From contig JAFISE010000122.1 of NCBI GenBank assembly GCA_022560025.1, forward strand, positions 1 through 64,000: a stretch of 64,000 bases of DNA. The letters are read 5' to 3'. Below the pieces are notes generated by a model, which did no database searches, had not been told where the DNA came from, and worked only from the letters and a program-made list of their open reading frames with translations. A program made the position numbers and the translations under genes. This DNA is from Stagonosporopsis chrysanthemi (taxonomy: Eukaryota > Ascomycota > Dothideomycetes > Pleosporales > Didymellaceae). Position 1 is the first letter of the stretch. Each line of letters starts with the position of its first letter. Below are positions 11,670 through 22,072 of this stretch, one piece after another.

Positions 11670-11679
11670 GGGGGGGGGG
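11539..11679 (+). repeat. 141-nt homopurine block (poly-G and poly-A runs)
   Basis: Every base from 11539 to 11679 is A or G on the plus strand. It contains several runs of more than ten G broken by single A's, then 31 A (11631-11661), then 18 G (11662-11679). Runs like these can form G-quadruplex or triplex DNA and are also typical places for assembly or base-calling error. Confidence 0.9.
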
Positions 11680-11889
11680 TAATGAACGCGTGTGGCGAGG
11701 CGCGGGAGAGGGGAAGATGGGTAGGAGTAGGAGAGGGAGAACAATGAGATGTGAAAGGATCAAGTGAGCTGGACAGAGGATATGATAAGACGAGTGTATG
11801 TACAGTAGCAGAGCGCGAAAGGTGACGTGATGCTCTAGGGGAATGGGTGGGCTTGCTTTCAGTATCCAGTAATCCAACTACGAAATCGC

Positions 11890-11919
11890 TGTTGTTGTTG
11901 TTGTTGTTGTTGTTGTTGT
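11890..11919 (+). repeat. GTT trinucleotide microsatellite
   Basis: About ten perfect copies of GTT, outside any supported coding region. Confidence 0.9.
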
Positions 11920-12100
11920 CATTGTTACTCTGCATCATCGCTACCTGGGAAAAGAGAGAGAGAGGAAAGGGATGCACCACGCAAATCTGATCTGTTCTCT
12001 CTACTCTGACGCCTCCGGGAGCAGCAAGTCGCTATGTATGAAGCTTCTTTACCCCCCCCCCCTCCCCCCGTCTGTTTTCCTTTCCGCGCGTTCTCATAGT

Positions 12101-14089
12101 CTACTCCAACGCAGGCAACTCGCTCAGCGACCCAATCACAGCGTACGTCTCTCGCGACTCAGCGGATAACGGAGCGTTGCCAGGGCGATCAACAACGACC
12201 GCATAGACGCCTGCTGCGGCGGCCGCCTCGGCCTCTGGAGGAACTGTCAGCCCCGAAGCGTGGTTTTGAGTTTGATGATGGATGTAAAGTTTGATGATGT
12301 GGAGACGGGGGGCGGGGGATTGAGCGGTTTGAATAGAGGGGGAAGAGGCTTGGCCGATGTTTCGGATCGAAATTGCATGGGCAGGGGTGCACTGGGGGGG
12401 ATGGCGTGGGGGGGGGGGGGGGTGTATGCACGTTCAGGATGATCGACGGAATCGCGATGGTCGTGGGTTGTGTACGTACCTTTTACGTTGTCGGTCAGGA
12501 AAGAGACCTCATTCACGTCTCTCCCCAGCTCGCGGCAGATTTTCTTGTACGATTCCTGCTCGAGCTTTGGCCCTGCGTTGACGGTGTCGTAGTGCGCTGA
12601 GAAGAGTGGCTTCACGTCCTTGGTTGTCGCGCCGTCTTCGACGAACGAGAAGAATTGCAGCTGTGCTTGCACGCTACCAGAGGAGAAGATAGCAAGGGTG
12701 CGTCCTGAGGCCTTCCATAATGTGAGCGTGGGGACGACGTCCGGGAAGAGCGGGGTCTTGAGGTCGCCCTCTGTGAAGCCAGTCTTCCAAAGGTGTCCTG
12801 CGCGTCGTTAGAGCAGTCAGTGGGTTTGCGTGGTTTGCTGAGCCTTTGTGATCTCATAGCGGAGACTGATTAGGCTGTCTGACGCAAGATGTGTCAACAC
12901 AAGCGCACCGATTGCTGCCGTACACAGCCAGGACTCGTCGCGGACAGAAAGCTCCACCAGCTGACGAGTCTGGGCGAGCACCCCCATGGTTCGCGGCAAC
13001 TGCTATGTTTGTCGCAGCTATGATGTTAGTCGTGGTAATACCGGACCGAATGAGCCCTCAATTTCCACGACTACGATGAGGCCGCAACATCGCACACGAC
13101 GATCCCTTGACGCGTTCAAGGCAATGTACGACAGCAACAGTACGGACTTGCGGCGAACACGTTGCACAAGACTCAACGGTTTCTGTCACCCACCTTGGAG
13201 CTGCTTCAGGTACACAGCTTTGACATCTCGTCGTGTCAGATCTTCCACATGAGCAAGGAGAGAGTCGGCGTCCTGCCTAGTCGCTTCTGGGAACCCCGCA
13301 ATGAGGTTCTGGAAGTCCGAATCGGACCATGAGTCGCGTGCTAGTCTCCTGAGGCGATCAAGGGCATACGGGTACTGCGGCTATGGTGAGCTGCGAGTCA
13401 CAGAATGGGGAGCTCCACCCAGCAACGTGCGTCGCGTGACGACGACGGAAACGTCCAAGATCTCCAAGAGGTGGCAGGTCGAGTATGGGACCCAGGAGCC
13501 ACCTTGCGCCAAAGGAAATGCGAGTGGCTTGGGAACTGCCGAAAAGACACGATTGGAATGGAAACGCGAGCCGCTATGATCTCGACTGGTCTTTGTTGTT
13601 GACGATCTTGACCAAGCGTTTCCAAATGCGGGGTTGGCGTGACCTCGAGGCGACAGTAAGGATGACAGCGGAACAAAGAGCAGCTTACCATGACATCCTT
13701 GACAAAGGAAATACTCGAGATGGTGCCCTCTACAGTAAGGAAAGAGTTTAGTTAGCCTACTTCTGAGCAACGTTGCGGACGCTGGACGCAGCTGAGACTC
13801 GTGGATGGCTGGGACGACCGTGGCGTGAGCAAAGTCTGGGGTAACAGCCGAGCGGCGGCGGCGAAACCACACGAGTAACAGTTCTGTGCACCCTGCAACG
13901 ACCCGAGATCGCTGGCCAGACCGACGCAGAAAGGCTGTCGTGCATCGAAAGGCTGGAAGCTGAAGGCCTATTGCAGTGGTTTTCGCCCCAGCGTGGAGGA
14001 CTCGAAAGCAGCTGCGGTTACTCACCAATATCAAGGAGCACGACCTTTGACGCCGTCCAGCGTGCAGTATCGAGGTGCGCGGCAGACAT
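12101..14089 (-). CDS. UTR4: Enolase-phosphatase E1 (methionine salvage)
   Basis: Five exons, all in frame: 14089-14026, 13729-13689 (only 41 nt), 13374-13194, 12797-12480 and 12234-12101, coding about 245 residues. The start MSAAHLD precedes VVLLDIEGTISSISFVKDVM, the HAD motif I with nucleophilic Asp in the E1-specific DIEGT form, followed by YPYALDRL. Exon 4 gives WKASGRTLAIFSSGSVQAQ (motif II Ser-Ser-Gly) and FSAHYDTVNAGPKLEQESY (motif III Lys). Exon 5 contributes the end of motif IV (FLTDNVKEAEAAAAAGV). The enzyme enolises and dephosphorylates 2,3-diketo-5-methylthiopentyl-1-phosphate on the way back to methionine; cytosolic/nuclear. Size matches yeast Utr4 (227 residues). Intron 4 (12479-12235, 245 nt) is unusually long and contains a 15-G run near 12408-12422. 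Identification is secure. Confidence 0.93.
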
Positions 14090-17000
14090 ATTGTTGGTTG
14101 TGTTAACGAGGGCAGGGCGGTGAAAGGCGGTGTAGCAACAGTGGTGTGAGAGGACGAAGCCTCGTCGATGTTGTGTGTCTGGCAAGGACGCTGGTTGGTG
14201 CACTTGTCTGAGACACGATATGTCAAAACAGAGCGGTGTACGCAGAAAGATTGGTGGTGTATAGCAATTCAACAGATATTGGACGAATCAGGCGTAAGTC
14301 CCGATACATGTGTTGGTGTTGTGTAGGAAAATTTTCACAAACAGGGAGTCAGATGCACGCTACAGATGTGACATGAACTGGTTGCGTGAACAGGTAGCAG
14401 GTACCAGTGCGCAATCGACCCTTCCGCTCAATTCCTTGCTGCGATCACACGGCAGTAGAAATTTGATGCCATCAGGTGCTCACCGACTGAATGATGGCAT
14501 GATGGAGAGGTTGGCATCATGTGTTGTCACGAGTTGTCACGACAATGTGGTTCCCGTCACAGTACCCCGGTGCTTCATTGTTTGCTGCCAAGTTGCTGCA
14601 TATCAACGGAGGACATCCGTAGGCGATACCCACAAGCCGTGGGATCAGGCCCGCTTCGAAGCCAATGCAGAAATTCCCATGGGCCTAATAGCTGGAAATA
14701 GCAGGGCAAAGTTGTGATGTTTGTGGGGGATGCTGCTGGCGCTCCACACCGCCGCGAAGGAGTTCAGGAACAGGCACAGAGGAGTGGGTCACGGCAATTC
14801 TGGGTGGACGCAACCTGCAGTAGTGGTACTGCATGCTGTCGAGCACGCCTGCCAGGTGGCAAATCGTGTGCTATGGTGGCCTGCCGCAGTCTACTGCAAG
14901 CCATCGAGTAGCAGGCAGCGCAAGCTTGCATCCCCGGGCTGGGCAGCGACGCTGAGCCATGGTACTGGCCAGCGAGTCCGACCTCGGAAAACAAACAGCG
15001 GATTACGGAAGGTGAGGTGTGCCTGGTGTGAGAAGGCGTGCAATGCGCTGCGCGAGGCTGCCTCGACCAACATGTGTTTCATCTCCGTCGATGCCATCAG
15101 CAGCAGCCAGTAGGTACATACGCAGAGGACACGATGCTGGGGACGCGCGCCTGGCGATGTCCAGTCGAAGCATGAGCTTCCCCAGACAAAAAGTCCGTAG
15201 CCGTAGGCGCCTCCCGTCGACAGGCCCTGATGGAACTCGAGGGAACACACAAGCGTACCAGAGCAACGCTCCGAGCGCTAGCACTGCAGCGTGGTTGAAA
15301 CAGCTGCCATGCTCGATGGGGTGTAGACAGCTAGAAGCATGCATCAGTCAGAGGGATAGCTGCATGCAGCGAGCGCTGATAGCACCACTGTATATGATTG
15401 AGCAGCCTCGCCAGAGTGGCAAGCATCACGATAACGCGTTGATAACGGTTTCCAGAGTTGAAGGAACAGCGTGTGCCAGTGGCGCTGGGGGAGGCGTCTC
15501 GGGGGCCGATCAGGGCCCAATGAGAGGACAAGTGGCCTTTGCACACTGTCGTGCGAGCATAATCATGGGAGAGCGTCAGCAGGCGTCTGCTTGTGCAATA
15601 GGCCAGGCTGCGCCCGGGGAGCAGGCGGCTAGACTCGTCGTGTGGTGACCAGCTGGCACACGGTCCCAGCAGCTCCCAGCAGCGGGTTGCGCAGAGCAGG
15701 GAGGCTGTTTCAACTCGTCCGGCAGCGTCATCCTGCTCGCAGCCTCGTCATGAGCGAGCGGGGCACGCGCGAAACAAGGGCCAGCGCAATGGAAGGGCAG
15801 GCCGCCATCTCCGAGCGAGCCGTGCCTGAGGTGCTCTGGGTGCTCAGTGACGAAGGCCGTTGCGGGCGCCGTGACGGGCTCGCACGGAATCACATCGAAT
15901 GCCCTCGAAGGCGCCGTGCAGCCACTGAGACTGAGGGCGCAGGCAGCATGCACGCCGCGCCGCCAGAAAGTTGGCAGCGGGCGAGCAGCCAGCGTGCCAG
16001 TCCTGCGTGCTGAACCCAGAGAGCGGCGAATGAGCCGTGGGCGATCCGGATGATGCCAATGCACAGTGCATCACGCAGCACTGCGCGCTAACGCGCTGCG
16101 TCGTAGCGGCGAGCTATCCTGGGCCTGGCTCGCAACGCCAGCCTGAGCCCGTGGTGGGCCGCCCATATATCGGCGGATACCCTTCCTCGATTCAGCTCCC
16201 CTTTACCCATCACCGCCATGTTACTCGTACCTATGCCGTCCTGAGACACCACCACCGCACCTCACTCTGCTCGTTGTTTGTCTGCAAGCTCTAGCCCGCC
16301 CTGCCGCCTCTCTTCCTCTCCCCCCGCCGCATTGCGTCGCTGCTGCCTCGAACGTCGCATTCCACTCTCGTTCCTTCCGCAACCGCCCAGCTGCACCACA
16401 ACAGCCCGCACCACCCCTCCCTCGCCCTCAGGCGACCGTCCCTCCTCCACCGCTCTGCCCCACGCCAATCTCGCGACCATCTACTGCCGCCGGTCTTTGA
16501 TTTGATGTGACGTTGGGAGCTTACTGTCTGGCGACCCTCCAATACGTTTCCGACAGCACCGCCCTTGATACCGCTGCACCACTTCACATCGCCTCAACAC
16601 CGCACTGCAGCCCCGCTTCGTGGACGAGACACTCGAATTCTCCCCCGGCCGAGCATCTTCTCCAGCCAAAGCCGCCCGCCCAGCGCCTCACCACTCCCCC
16701 GAGACCGCTGCTGCTAGCCTCGAGTCCGTGCACCTGACTCACTGCCAACCGCGTCATCAGACGGATAGCTACCTACAGTCTGCCTTCGACCGGCTTCCAC
16801 GTATAACGAATCTCCTCCTCCTCCTCTTTACGCAGCGACCTCGTCCTCTCTCCGTTCTCGCTGCTCCGGACGGCCGTCCAACAGCATTACTTCGTCCACT
16901 ACCGCCTGTTGAACCAGGCCATCCATACACCAATTAATACCGCCAGATGCGCACCACAATCTCTTAGCACTTTCTTTGTTTGTCACCGTCGACGGAACCT

Positions 17001-17334
17001 CTGTGCATACCATCGACTACTCGCGTTGCTTTACTGCGCCCTATAAATTACGACATTTTCGGCGGACCTTATCCTGCACTCGACCGAGCGTACCACAACA
17101 CATCTTATTGCTATCTCTTACGGAGCTCCCCGGTCATACAAAAGTTCGATAGAGCATCGTCTTTGGATTGGCGGCTGTTGATCCATTGACCCCCCAAAAC
17201 TTCCTTTATTTGGTCGTTTCATCTGTTCACGTGGCGGCTCACACCGTCACCCTCACCTCTGCGACTAGCTACGAGTAGACTCTCCCGAGCTCCTCCTGCT
17301 TCGCTCCCTGTTACTCATCATAACATCCTTCCTC
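14090..17334. promoter_or_regulatory. 3.2 kb divergent intergenic region
   Basis: Lies between the start codons of the enolase-phosphatase gene (minus) and the Ksp1-type kinase (plus), so it holds both promoters. Open frames up to about 210 codons occur on both strands near 15.0-16.1 kb but overlap each other, have Ala/Arg/Cys-rich shadow composition and match nothing I know. From about 16180 the plus strand becomes pyrimidine-rich (many CCTC/CACC words), typical of the long 5' leader of a fungal regulatory gene. No intron or upstream exon that would extend the kinase is evident. Confidence 0.5.
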
Positions 17335-19239
17335 ATGGAGTGTATGCGTGATCAACTTCAGGCAGGTGTTGTACTCCATGGCCGATACGAAACCGTCTCT
17401 GCCCTCAACCATGGTTCCTTCGGCATGGTCTTCCAGGCCAAGGATCTGACCACTGATGAGCTTGTCGCCATCAAGGTCGTCACCAAGCCTTCTGCTGCTG
17501 TCAACTGCCCGTCTGCCTTCGCCGTCGACGAGCGCTCTGAAGAGCTTGGCGTCCACCTCCGCCTCGGCAACCACCCCAACGTTGTCAACCTTCTTCAGTC
17601 TTTCGAGACGGACAACCACATCTACTTGGTGTTGGAGTATTGCTCCAATGGTGACCTCTACGAGGCCATCCGCTTCGACAAGGGCCCCCTGGAGACCGAG
17701 CACGTCCGCGACTTCATGATGCAGTTGGTTGGTGCTGTCGAGTTCATTCACTCCAAGGGCATCCACCACCGCGACATCAAGCCTGAGAACATCTTTCTCA
17801 TGCAGGATGGCTCCATGAAGCTTGGCGACTTCGGCCTTGCTACTTCTGATGCCTGGTCGTGGGAGATTGCTGTTGGCAGCGACCGCTACATGGCTCCTGA
17901 GCAGTACGATCCCACCAATGCTGGCTATTCCACTGCCAAGGCGGACATTTGGGCTATTGGCATTTGCATGCTCAATGTGCTCTTCCAGCGCAACCCCTTT
18001 GCCGTTCCCGCGACTTCGGATCCTCTGTTCGCCGACTTCGTCTTGGACCGCCAAAGCCTCTTCGATGTTTTCCCCAACATGTCGCAAGACACGTTTGAGG
18101 TCATCAGGCACTGCTTGGCTATCGATCCTGAGAAGCGTGACCTCAACGCTGTCAAGAACGCCCTCGCTCGCGCCATCGCTTTCACCACCGACGACGAGGC
18201 TCTTGATGAGTTCTGCACCGAGGACCGTGAGCCGTTTGCTGTTGGCGCCAACCGTGAACCCCTCCGCACTCCCTCCATCAGCACTCCGTCTCTCGATAAG
18301 GGCGGTTCGTTCCCATGGGCCAAGGCTCTTGCCATGTCCCCGCCGCAGCAGTTCCGTCAGCTTTCGGTCATCCCCGACACTGAGATTTACTCTGACGACC
18401 TGTTCCCGGCTTCCGACTACGCTGTGAAGCCTGAGCATGCGTCGGCCGTATCTTTTGTGGACTCTGGTTTGGGCTTATCTTTCAAGTCGACTGACGTCAC
18501 GGAGCGCAGCGAGCGCGAACCAATCAGCTTCACGCGTTCCAAGCCAATGCCGATTTCTGGCTCTCTCCCAGCGAAGCCCTTCAATAGCATGTCGTCCGTC
18601 TTCGGTAAGAAGCGCGATGTCATCTCGAAGAGCTGGAGCGACTTGTGGGAGGAGGAAGACGACGACGCACAGTTCATGGCCGAGCTTGAGAACAATTTCC
18701 ACAGCTTCAAGGCTGAGAAGCCAGCAAAGCAGGTTGTATCCGAGGCTGGCTCTGGTGTCTCCACACCCCGCGGCGGCTTGTCGGAGGTCAAGAACCCTGC
18801 CACTGTTCACAACAGCAGGGGTCGTTCGCCGATGAAGCGCCGAGAGGTTGACCACGTCAGCGAAACCACTGGCTTCATCTTTGAGGAACACCAGACTGCG
18901 CGACAGTCGCCTCCCAAGAAGTCGTCTGGCACAGACAAGTGGGCTGCTCTCGGTGACCGTCGCCGTGGCCAGTCTTCGCCAATAAAGGAGTTTGCTCCTG
19001 TGACTCCCTCCAAGCCCATCAGTTCGCCCAAGCAACCCCAGCCATCTCCCAACTCTGCCCGGAAGCGGAGCCGGACTGGCACTTGGAGGCGACCTATCAA
19101 TTGGGGCCCGAGCCAGCACGAGAACGTTCCCAAAGTTCCTGTGGTCGACACCAAGTACAAGAGCCTGGAATGGCGCCACTACAACAGTCCACCTCTCGTC
19201 GTGGACGACGACATTGGCGACCTTGAGTGGGTGTGGTAG
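17335..19239 (+). CDS. Ksp1/Ran1-type serine/threonine protein kinase
   Basis: A single exon of 634 residues. The kinase domain spans about residues 17-290: Gly-rich loop NHGSFGMVF (25-33), catalytic Lys in VAIKVV (K47), HRDIKPEN (145-152), DFGLAT (165-170) and MAPEQY (186-191). The insert AFAVDERSEELGVHLRL and the overall order fit the fungal Ksp1/Sks1/Ran1 group. In yeast Ksp1 acts downstream of PKA/TOR in autophagy and filamentous growth, and Ran1/Pat1 restrains meiosis; which role applies here cannot be told from sequence. The C-terminal 340 residues are disordered, Ser/Pro-rich, with basic and acidic patches (WEEEDDDAQF) and many possible phosphosites. The start is the first ATG after a long pyrimidine-rich leader; a second Met sits at residue 4. 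Confidence 0.88.
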   Translation: MECMRDQLQAGVVLHGRYETVSALNHGSFGMVFQAKDLTTDELVAIKVVTKPSAAVNCPSAFAVDERSEELGVHLRLGNHPNVVNLLQSFETDNHIYLVLEYCSNGDLYEAIRFDKGPLETEHVRDFMMQLVGAVEFIHSKGIHHRDIKPENIFLMQDGSMKLGDFGLATSDAWSWEIAVGSDRYMAPEQYDPTNAGYSTAKADIWAIGICMLNVLFQRNPFAVPATSDPLFADFVLDRQSLFDVFPNMSQDTFEVIRHCLAIDPEKRDLNAVKNALARAIAFTTDDEALDEFCTEDREPFAVGANREPLRTPSISTPSLDKGGSFPWAKALAMSPPQQFRQLSVIPDTEIYSDDLFPASDYAVKPEHASAVSFVDSGLGLSFKSTDVTERSEREPISFTRSKPMPISGSLPAKPFNSMSSVFGKKRDVISKSWSDLWEEEDDDAQFMAELENNFHSFKAEKPAKQVVSEAGSGVSTPRGGLSEVKNPATVHNSRGRSPMKRREVDHVSETTGFIFEEHQTARQSPPKKSSGTDKWAALGDRRRGQSSPIKEFAPVTPSKPISSPKQPQPSPNSARKRSRTGTWRRPINWGPSQHENVPKVPVVDTKYKSLEWRHYNSPPLVVDDDIGDLEWVW

Positions 19240-20326
19240 GCAATTGCCGCCACTTGTAGTCTTGACACTTTATCATCCCTTTTTTTCTTTTTGTTTTGAA
19301 ATACGTTTTGGAAAACAACATTATCATCCTAGGATTCAACCCCTCCACTTGAGCCAACCAACACACCACAACAATACCCCGGCCAGCTTGTAACTCTGTA
19401 GATACCATTTCCTCCTCTCTACTCCTGTTCTCTTCTCTTCTTCGACACCACTCACCCTCATAACCTTCCGACCCCATTCTGTCGCCTGGTATCTTTCCTT
19501 TGTTACTTGAGTGTTCCGTACCGCATTGGCATCATCAGGTGGATGACACAGACTGTACTGAATGGCGATTCGACAGACTGTATGACTCGGAGCGATTAGC
19601 ATGGCATTGGGAAGGCGTTTGTTTGTTCTCGCTTTACTTCTTCGTAGGGATGATTAGCTAGTCAAGACTCGTATCCGTCGGAGATCTCGCATGCCCTTGG
19701 GCGTGCGACAGATCCGGGATTTACCCACTCAAACCTCGTCTTCTTTGCGTGACGTGATATGACGTCGTTCCTGCCTTCCTTAGTTCAGACAGAGGAAGGT
19801 ATGACCCTGTTGCGTGTTTGGACACGTCGACGTGTCGCGTCACTCTGTGGCTTGCTGTTTACTGACCGGCTGATATCGTTGCTGTTATCCGATAGTCGCT
19901 GCATGCGACGCTTTGGGAAGGTGCGATTTGGCCGCCTTAACATGAAAACCTCTTTCACGGCTCATATGCCAAATGCCGATCGGACTGAGATGTCAGCCAG
20001 CAACAATGACAAGGAAACTGCTGACCAAATACCGATCGGACTGAGTTGAGTGTCAGCAACAGCATGATGATCTCGCTCACCAGTGTAGTTAGAGATACGT
20101 GTATAATTGAATGATCACTACACACAAACTCCATAGCTCACACTGTCACGGCACAAACAGCCCGCTTCCTCTCGATCCCCAATCGTAACCCACAGTCCCA
20201 CAACCACAACCACACCATAACAAAAGCAGATCGACAGACAACAAAGCTAAGCGAGCCACGGCGAGATAACACCATATCACACCTTCCCCCGACCCCGAAC
20301 TCCATAGGCCCACCTTTCTGCCGCCA
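19240..20326. promoter_or_regulatory. Intergenic, 3' flank of kinase and promoter of FAD oxidoreductase
   Basis: About 1.1 kb without a supported gene. It contains a CRE-like TGACGTCG at about 19758 and a 14-bp direct repeat CCGATCGGACTGAG near 19977 and 20032, each copy followed by similar sequence (TGTCAGC). The stretch 20150-20290 is rich in CCA/CAC words and likely serves as promoter and leader of the next gene. Confidence 0.45.
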
Positions 20327-21862
20327 ATGACCCGCCAGATGCTCCCTGTGCCAAACCCAGTCCCTAGCTACTGGCTCAGCGAGCCGCACAAATACGCTGA
20401 TCTGCGCTCCACGGCTAGCTTGCCCGAGAGTGGAGAGGTTGCGGTCGTGGGCGCCGGGCTGGCGGGGGTGTTGAGTGCGTATTGGATTCTGAGGCTGGGG
20501 GATGAGAGGGAGGGAAAGGAGAGGGAGGGTAAAGACGAAGGAGGTTGGGAAAGTGGTGCGGTTGGGGACGATGGGGAAGGAAAAAGTCAAAAGAGCGGGG
20601 AAGGAAAAGATCAAAAGAAAGTCAGAGTCGTCCTCCTCGACGCACGACAGCTATGCTCCGGCGCCACGGGCAGAAACGGCGGCCACATCAAAGTCCAAGT
20701 CAACACGCTGCTCAACCTCGCAGATTCGGACCGCGATGGCGGCAAGAAACGCTCGCAGTTCCACGACTACGTCGTCCGCGTTATGCACGAACTGAAGCAC
20801 ATTGCCGAACTCGAGCAGATTGACTGCGAGTTCGAACTCCGCCGCAGCTTCGACGTCTTCACCGACGCCGGTGATGCACAGCACGCGTACGAGAGATATG
20901 CTGCTGCGCGCGCGGCCGGCGAGCAGTGGACGAGCGACATAAGCTGGTACGGTTCCGGGGTCGCAGAGCGCGTCACCAGCATCATCGGTGCGAAAGGCGC
21001 ATTCAGCGTGCCCTGCGCGTCGTTCTGGCCGTACAAGTTCGTCACCGGCTTGCTGGAAGTCATGGTGCGACGCTGGGGCAGCGCGCTGAACGTGCAGATG
21101 CATACACCGGTGCTTTCCCTCTCCCCTCCTTCGTCTTCTTCCCCCGTCACTTCTCCTCCTCCATCCACCACATCCACCTCCTCCCACTCCCCACCAACAA
21201 CCCCAACCCCAACCACCACCCTCACCACCCCCCGCGGGCCCCTAACAACCACCTCCCTCCTCCTCGCCACAAACGCCTACACCGCGGCCCTCCTCCCCTC
21301 CTTCGCCCCCGCCCTGCGCCCCTACCGCGGCACAGCCTCGCACCACACCCCGCTGCCCACCCCGCTCCCGCACCTAACCAGCACGTACAACATCTCCTAC
21401 GGGCCCGGGCTAGGCGTCGACTACCTTAACCCGCGGCCGGACGGCGGCGTCGTCGCCGGCGGCGGCTCGTGGCTGTTTGCGCGCGACAGGGGGCTGTGGG
21501 ACGGGAATATCGATGACGCCGCGCTGCTTCCGGAGATCGTGAATCGGTACTGGATGGAGGGGTATATGGCGGCGAGGTTCCGCGGGTGGGAGGGCGGCGG
21601 CAGTACGTGTGATGTCGTGTGGACGGGGATACAGGGGCGCACGCGCAGCGGGATGCCGTTTGTGGGGAGGGTGCCGGGGAGGGAGCGCGCGTGGGTGCTT
21701 GCTGGGTTCAATGGGGGTGGGATGGCGGTCATTGCGCTTTGTGCGCGGGCGGCGGGGATGATGGTCGTAGGGAGCGTGGGGTTTAGGGAGGTGTGTGAGG
21801 ATGTCGGGTTGCTGGCGGAGTTTGAGTGTAGTGAGGAGAGGCTTCGGGATGAGGTTGTTTGA
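20327..21862 (+). CDS. FAD-dependent oxidoreductase, DAO family
   Basis: A single exon of 511 residues. Residues 38-47 (VAVVGAGLAG) form the Rossmann GxGxxG dinucleotide-binding loop. The second strand VVLLDARQLCSGATGRNGGH (about 101-120) carries the acidic ribose-binding residue and the SGATGRNGG signature of fungal amino-acid-oxidase-like proteins. The C-terminus (RTRSGMPFVGRVP ... AGFNGGGMAVIALCARA) closes the FAD site. Known relatives oxidise amines or amino acids; the substrate cannot be inferred. Two low-complexity inserts are odd: about 40 Glu/Lys/Gly-rich residues (57-97) between the first two Rossmann strands, and about 45 Ser/Thr/Pro residues near 260-310. Third-position GC is very high in the second half. 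Both inserts stay in frame, so the gene looks intact, though one could be an unspliced intron. Confidence 0.82.
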   Translation: MTRQMLPVPNPVPSYWLSEPHKYADLRSTASLPESGEVAVVGAGLAGVLSAYWILRLGDEREGKEREGKDEGGWESGAVGDDGEGKSQKSGEGKDQKKVRVVLLDARQLCSGATGRNGGHIKVQVNTLLNLADSDRDGGKKRSQFHDYVVRVMHELKHIAELEQIDCEFELRRSFDVFTDAGDAQHAYERYAAARAAGEQWTSDISWYGSGVAERVTSIIGAKGAFSVPCASFWPYKFVTGLLEVMVRRWGSALNVQMHTPVLSLSPPSSSSPVTSPPPSTTSTSSHSPPTTPTPTTTLTTPRGPLTTTSLLLATNAYTAALLPSFAPALRPYRGTASHHTPLPTPLPHLTSTYNISYGPGLGVDYLNPRPDGGVVAGGGSWLFARDRGLWDGNIDDAALLPEIVNRYWMEGYMAARFRGWEGGGSTCDVVWTGIQGRTRSGMPFVGRVPGRERAWVLAGFNGGGMAVIALCARAAGMMVVGSVGFREVCEDVGLLAEFECSEERLRDEVV

Positions 21863-22072
21863 GGGTGTAGCAGTAAGAGTCTTACTAGCATTTCGTAGAG
21901 ATAAGCCTTGAGACTATGTGTTTAGGAAAACAGAATCTGTCACTTTCGCTATTGTTGAGTTCTATTAAAATGGAGGGGTATCATCGTTCGCAGTAAAACG
22001 TCGCGTCAAGATCAGCATCGTCCAGTATTTGCAATCCATCCATACACCAATCCATCTCTCACGCGCTCCAAC

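Larger units (their letters stand above)
10540..12100. other. Gene-free stretch with low-complexity DNA
   Basis: Nothing coding is supported between the weak candidate and the stop codon of the enolase-phosphatase gene. The right half is dominated by simple sequence: a 15-C run at 11416-11430, a 141-nt pure purine block at 11539-11679, and a GTT triplet repeat at about 11890-11919. Reading frames through it give only poly-Pro/Gly/Lys products and are discounted. The 3' untranslated region and terminator of the enolase-phosphatase gene should lie near 12000-12100. Confidence 0.6.

Noticed and set aside
11362..11980. Frames of 100-190 codons through the homopurine block
   Set aside because: Products are poly-Pro/Phe or poly-Gly/Lys derived from homopolymers.
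15003..16064. Open frames of 110-210 codons on both strands before the kinase
   Set aside because: Overlapping, Ala/Arg/Cys-rich, no start context, splice logic or similarity.
17311..18438. 375-codon open frame antisense to the kinase
   Set aside because: It mirrors the kinase exon codon by codon and has no family signature; long antisense frames are common opposite GC-biased coding sequence.
20651..21270. Antisense frames over the FAD oxidoreductase
   Set aside because: Shadows of a GC-rich coding exon without domain signatures.
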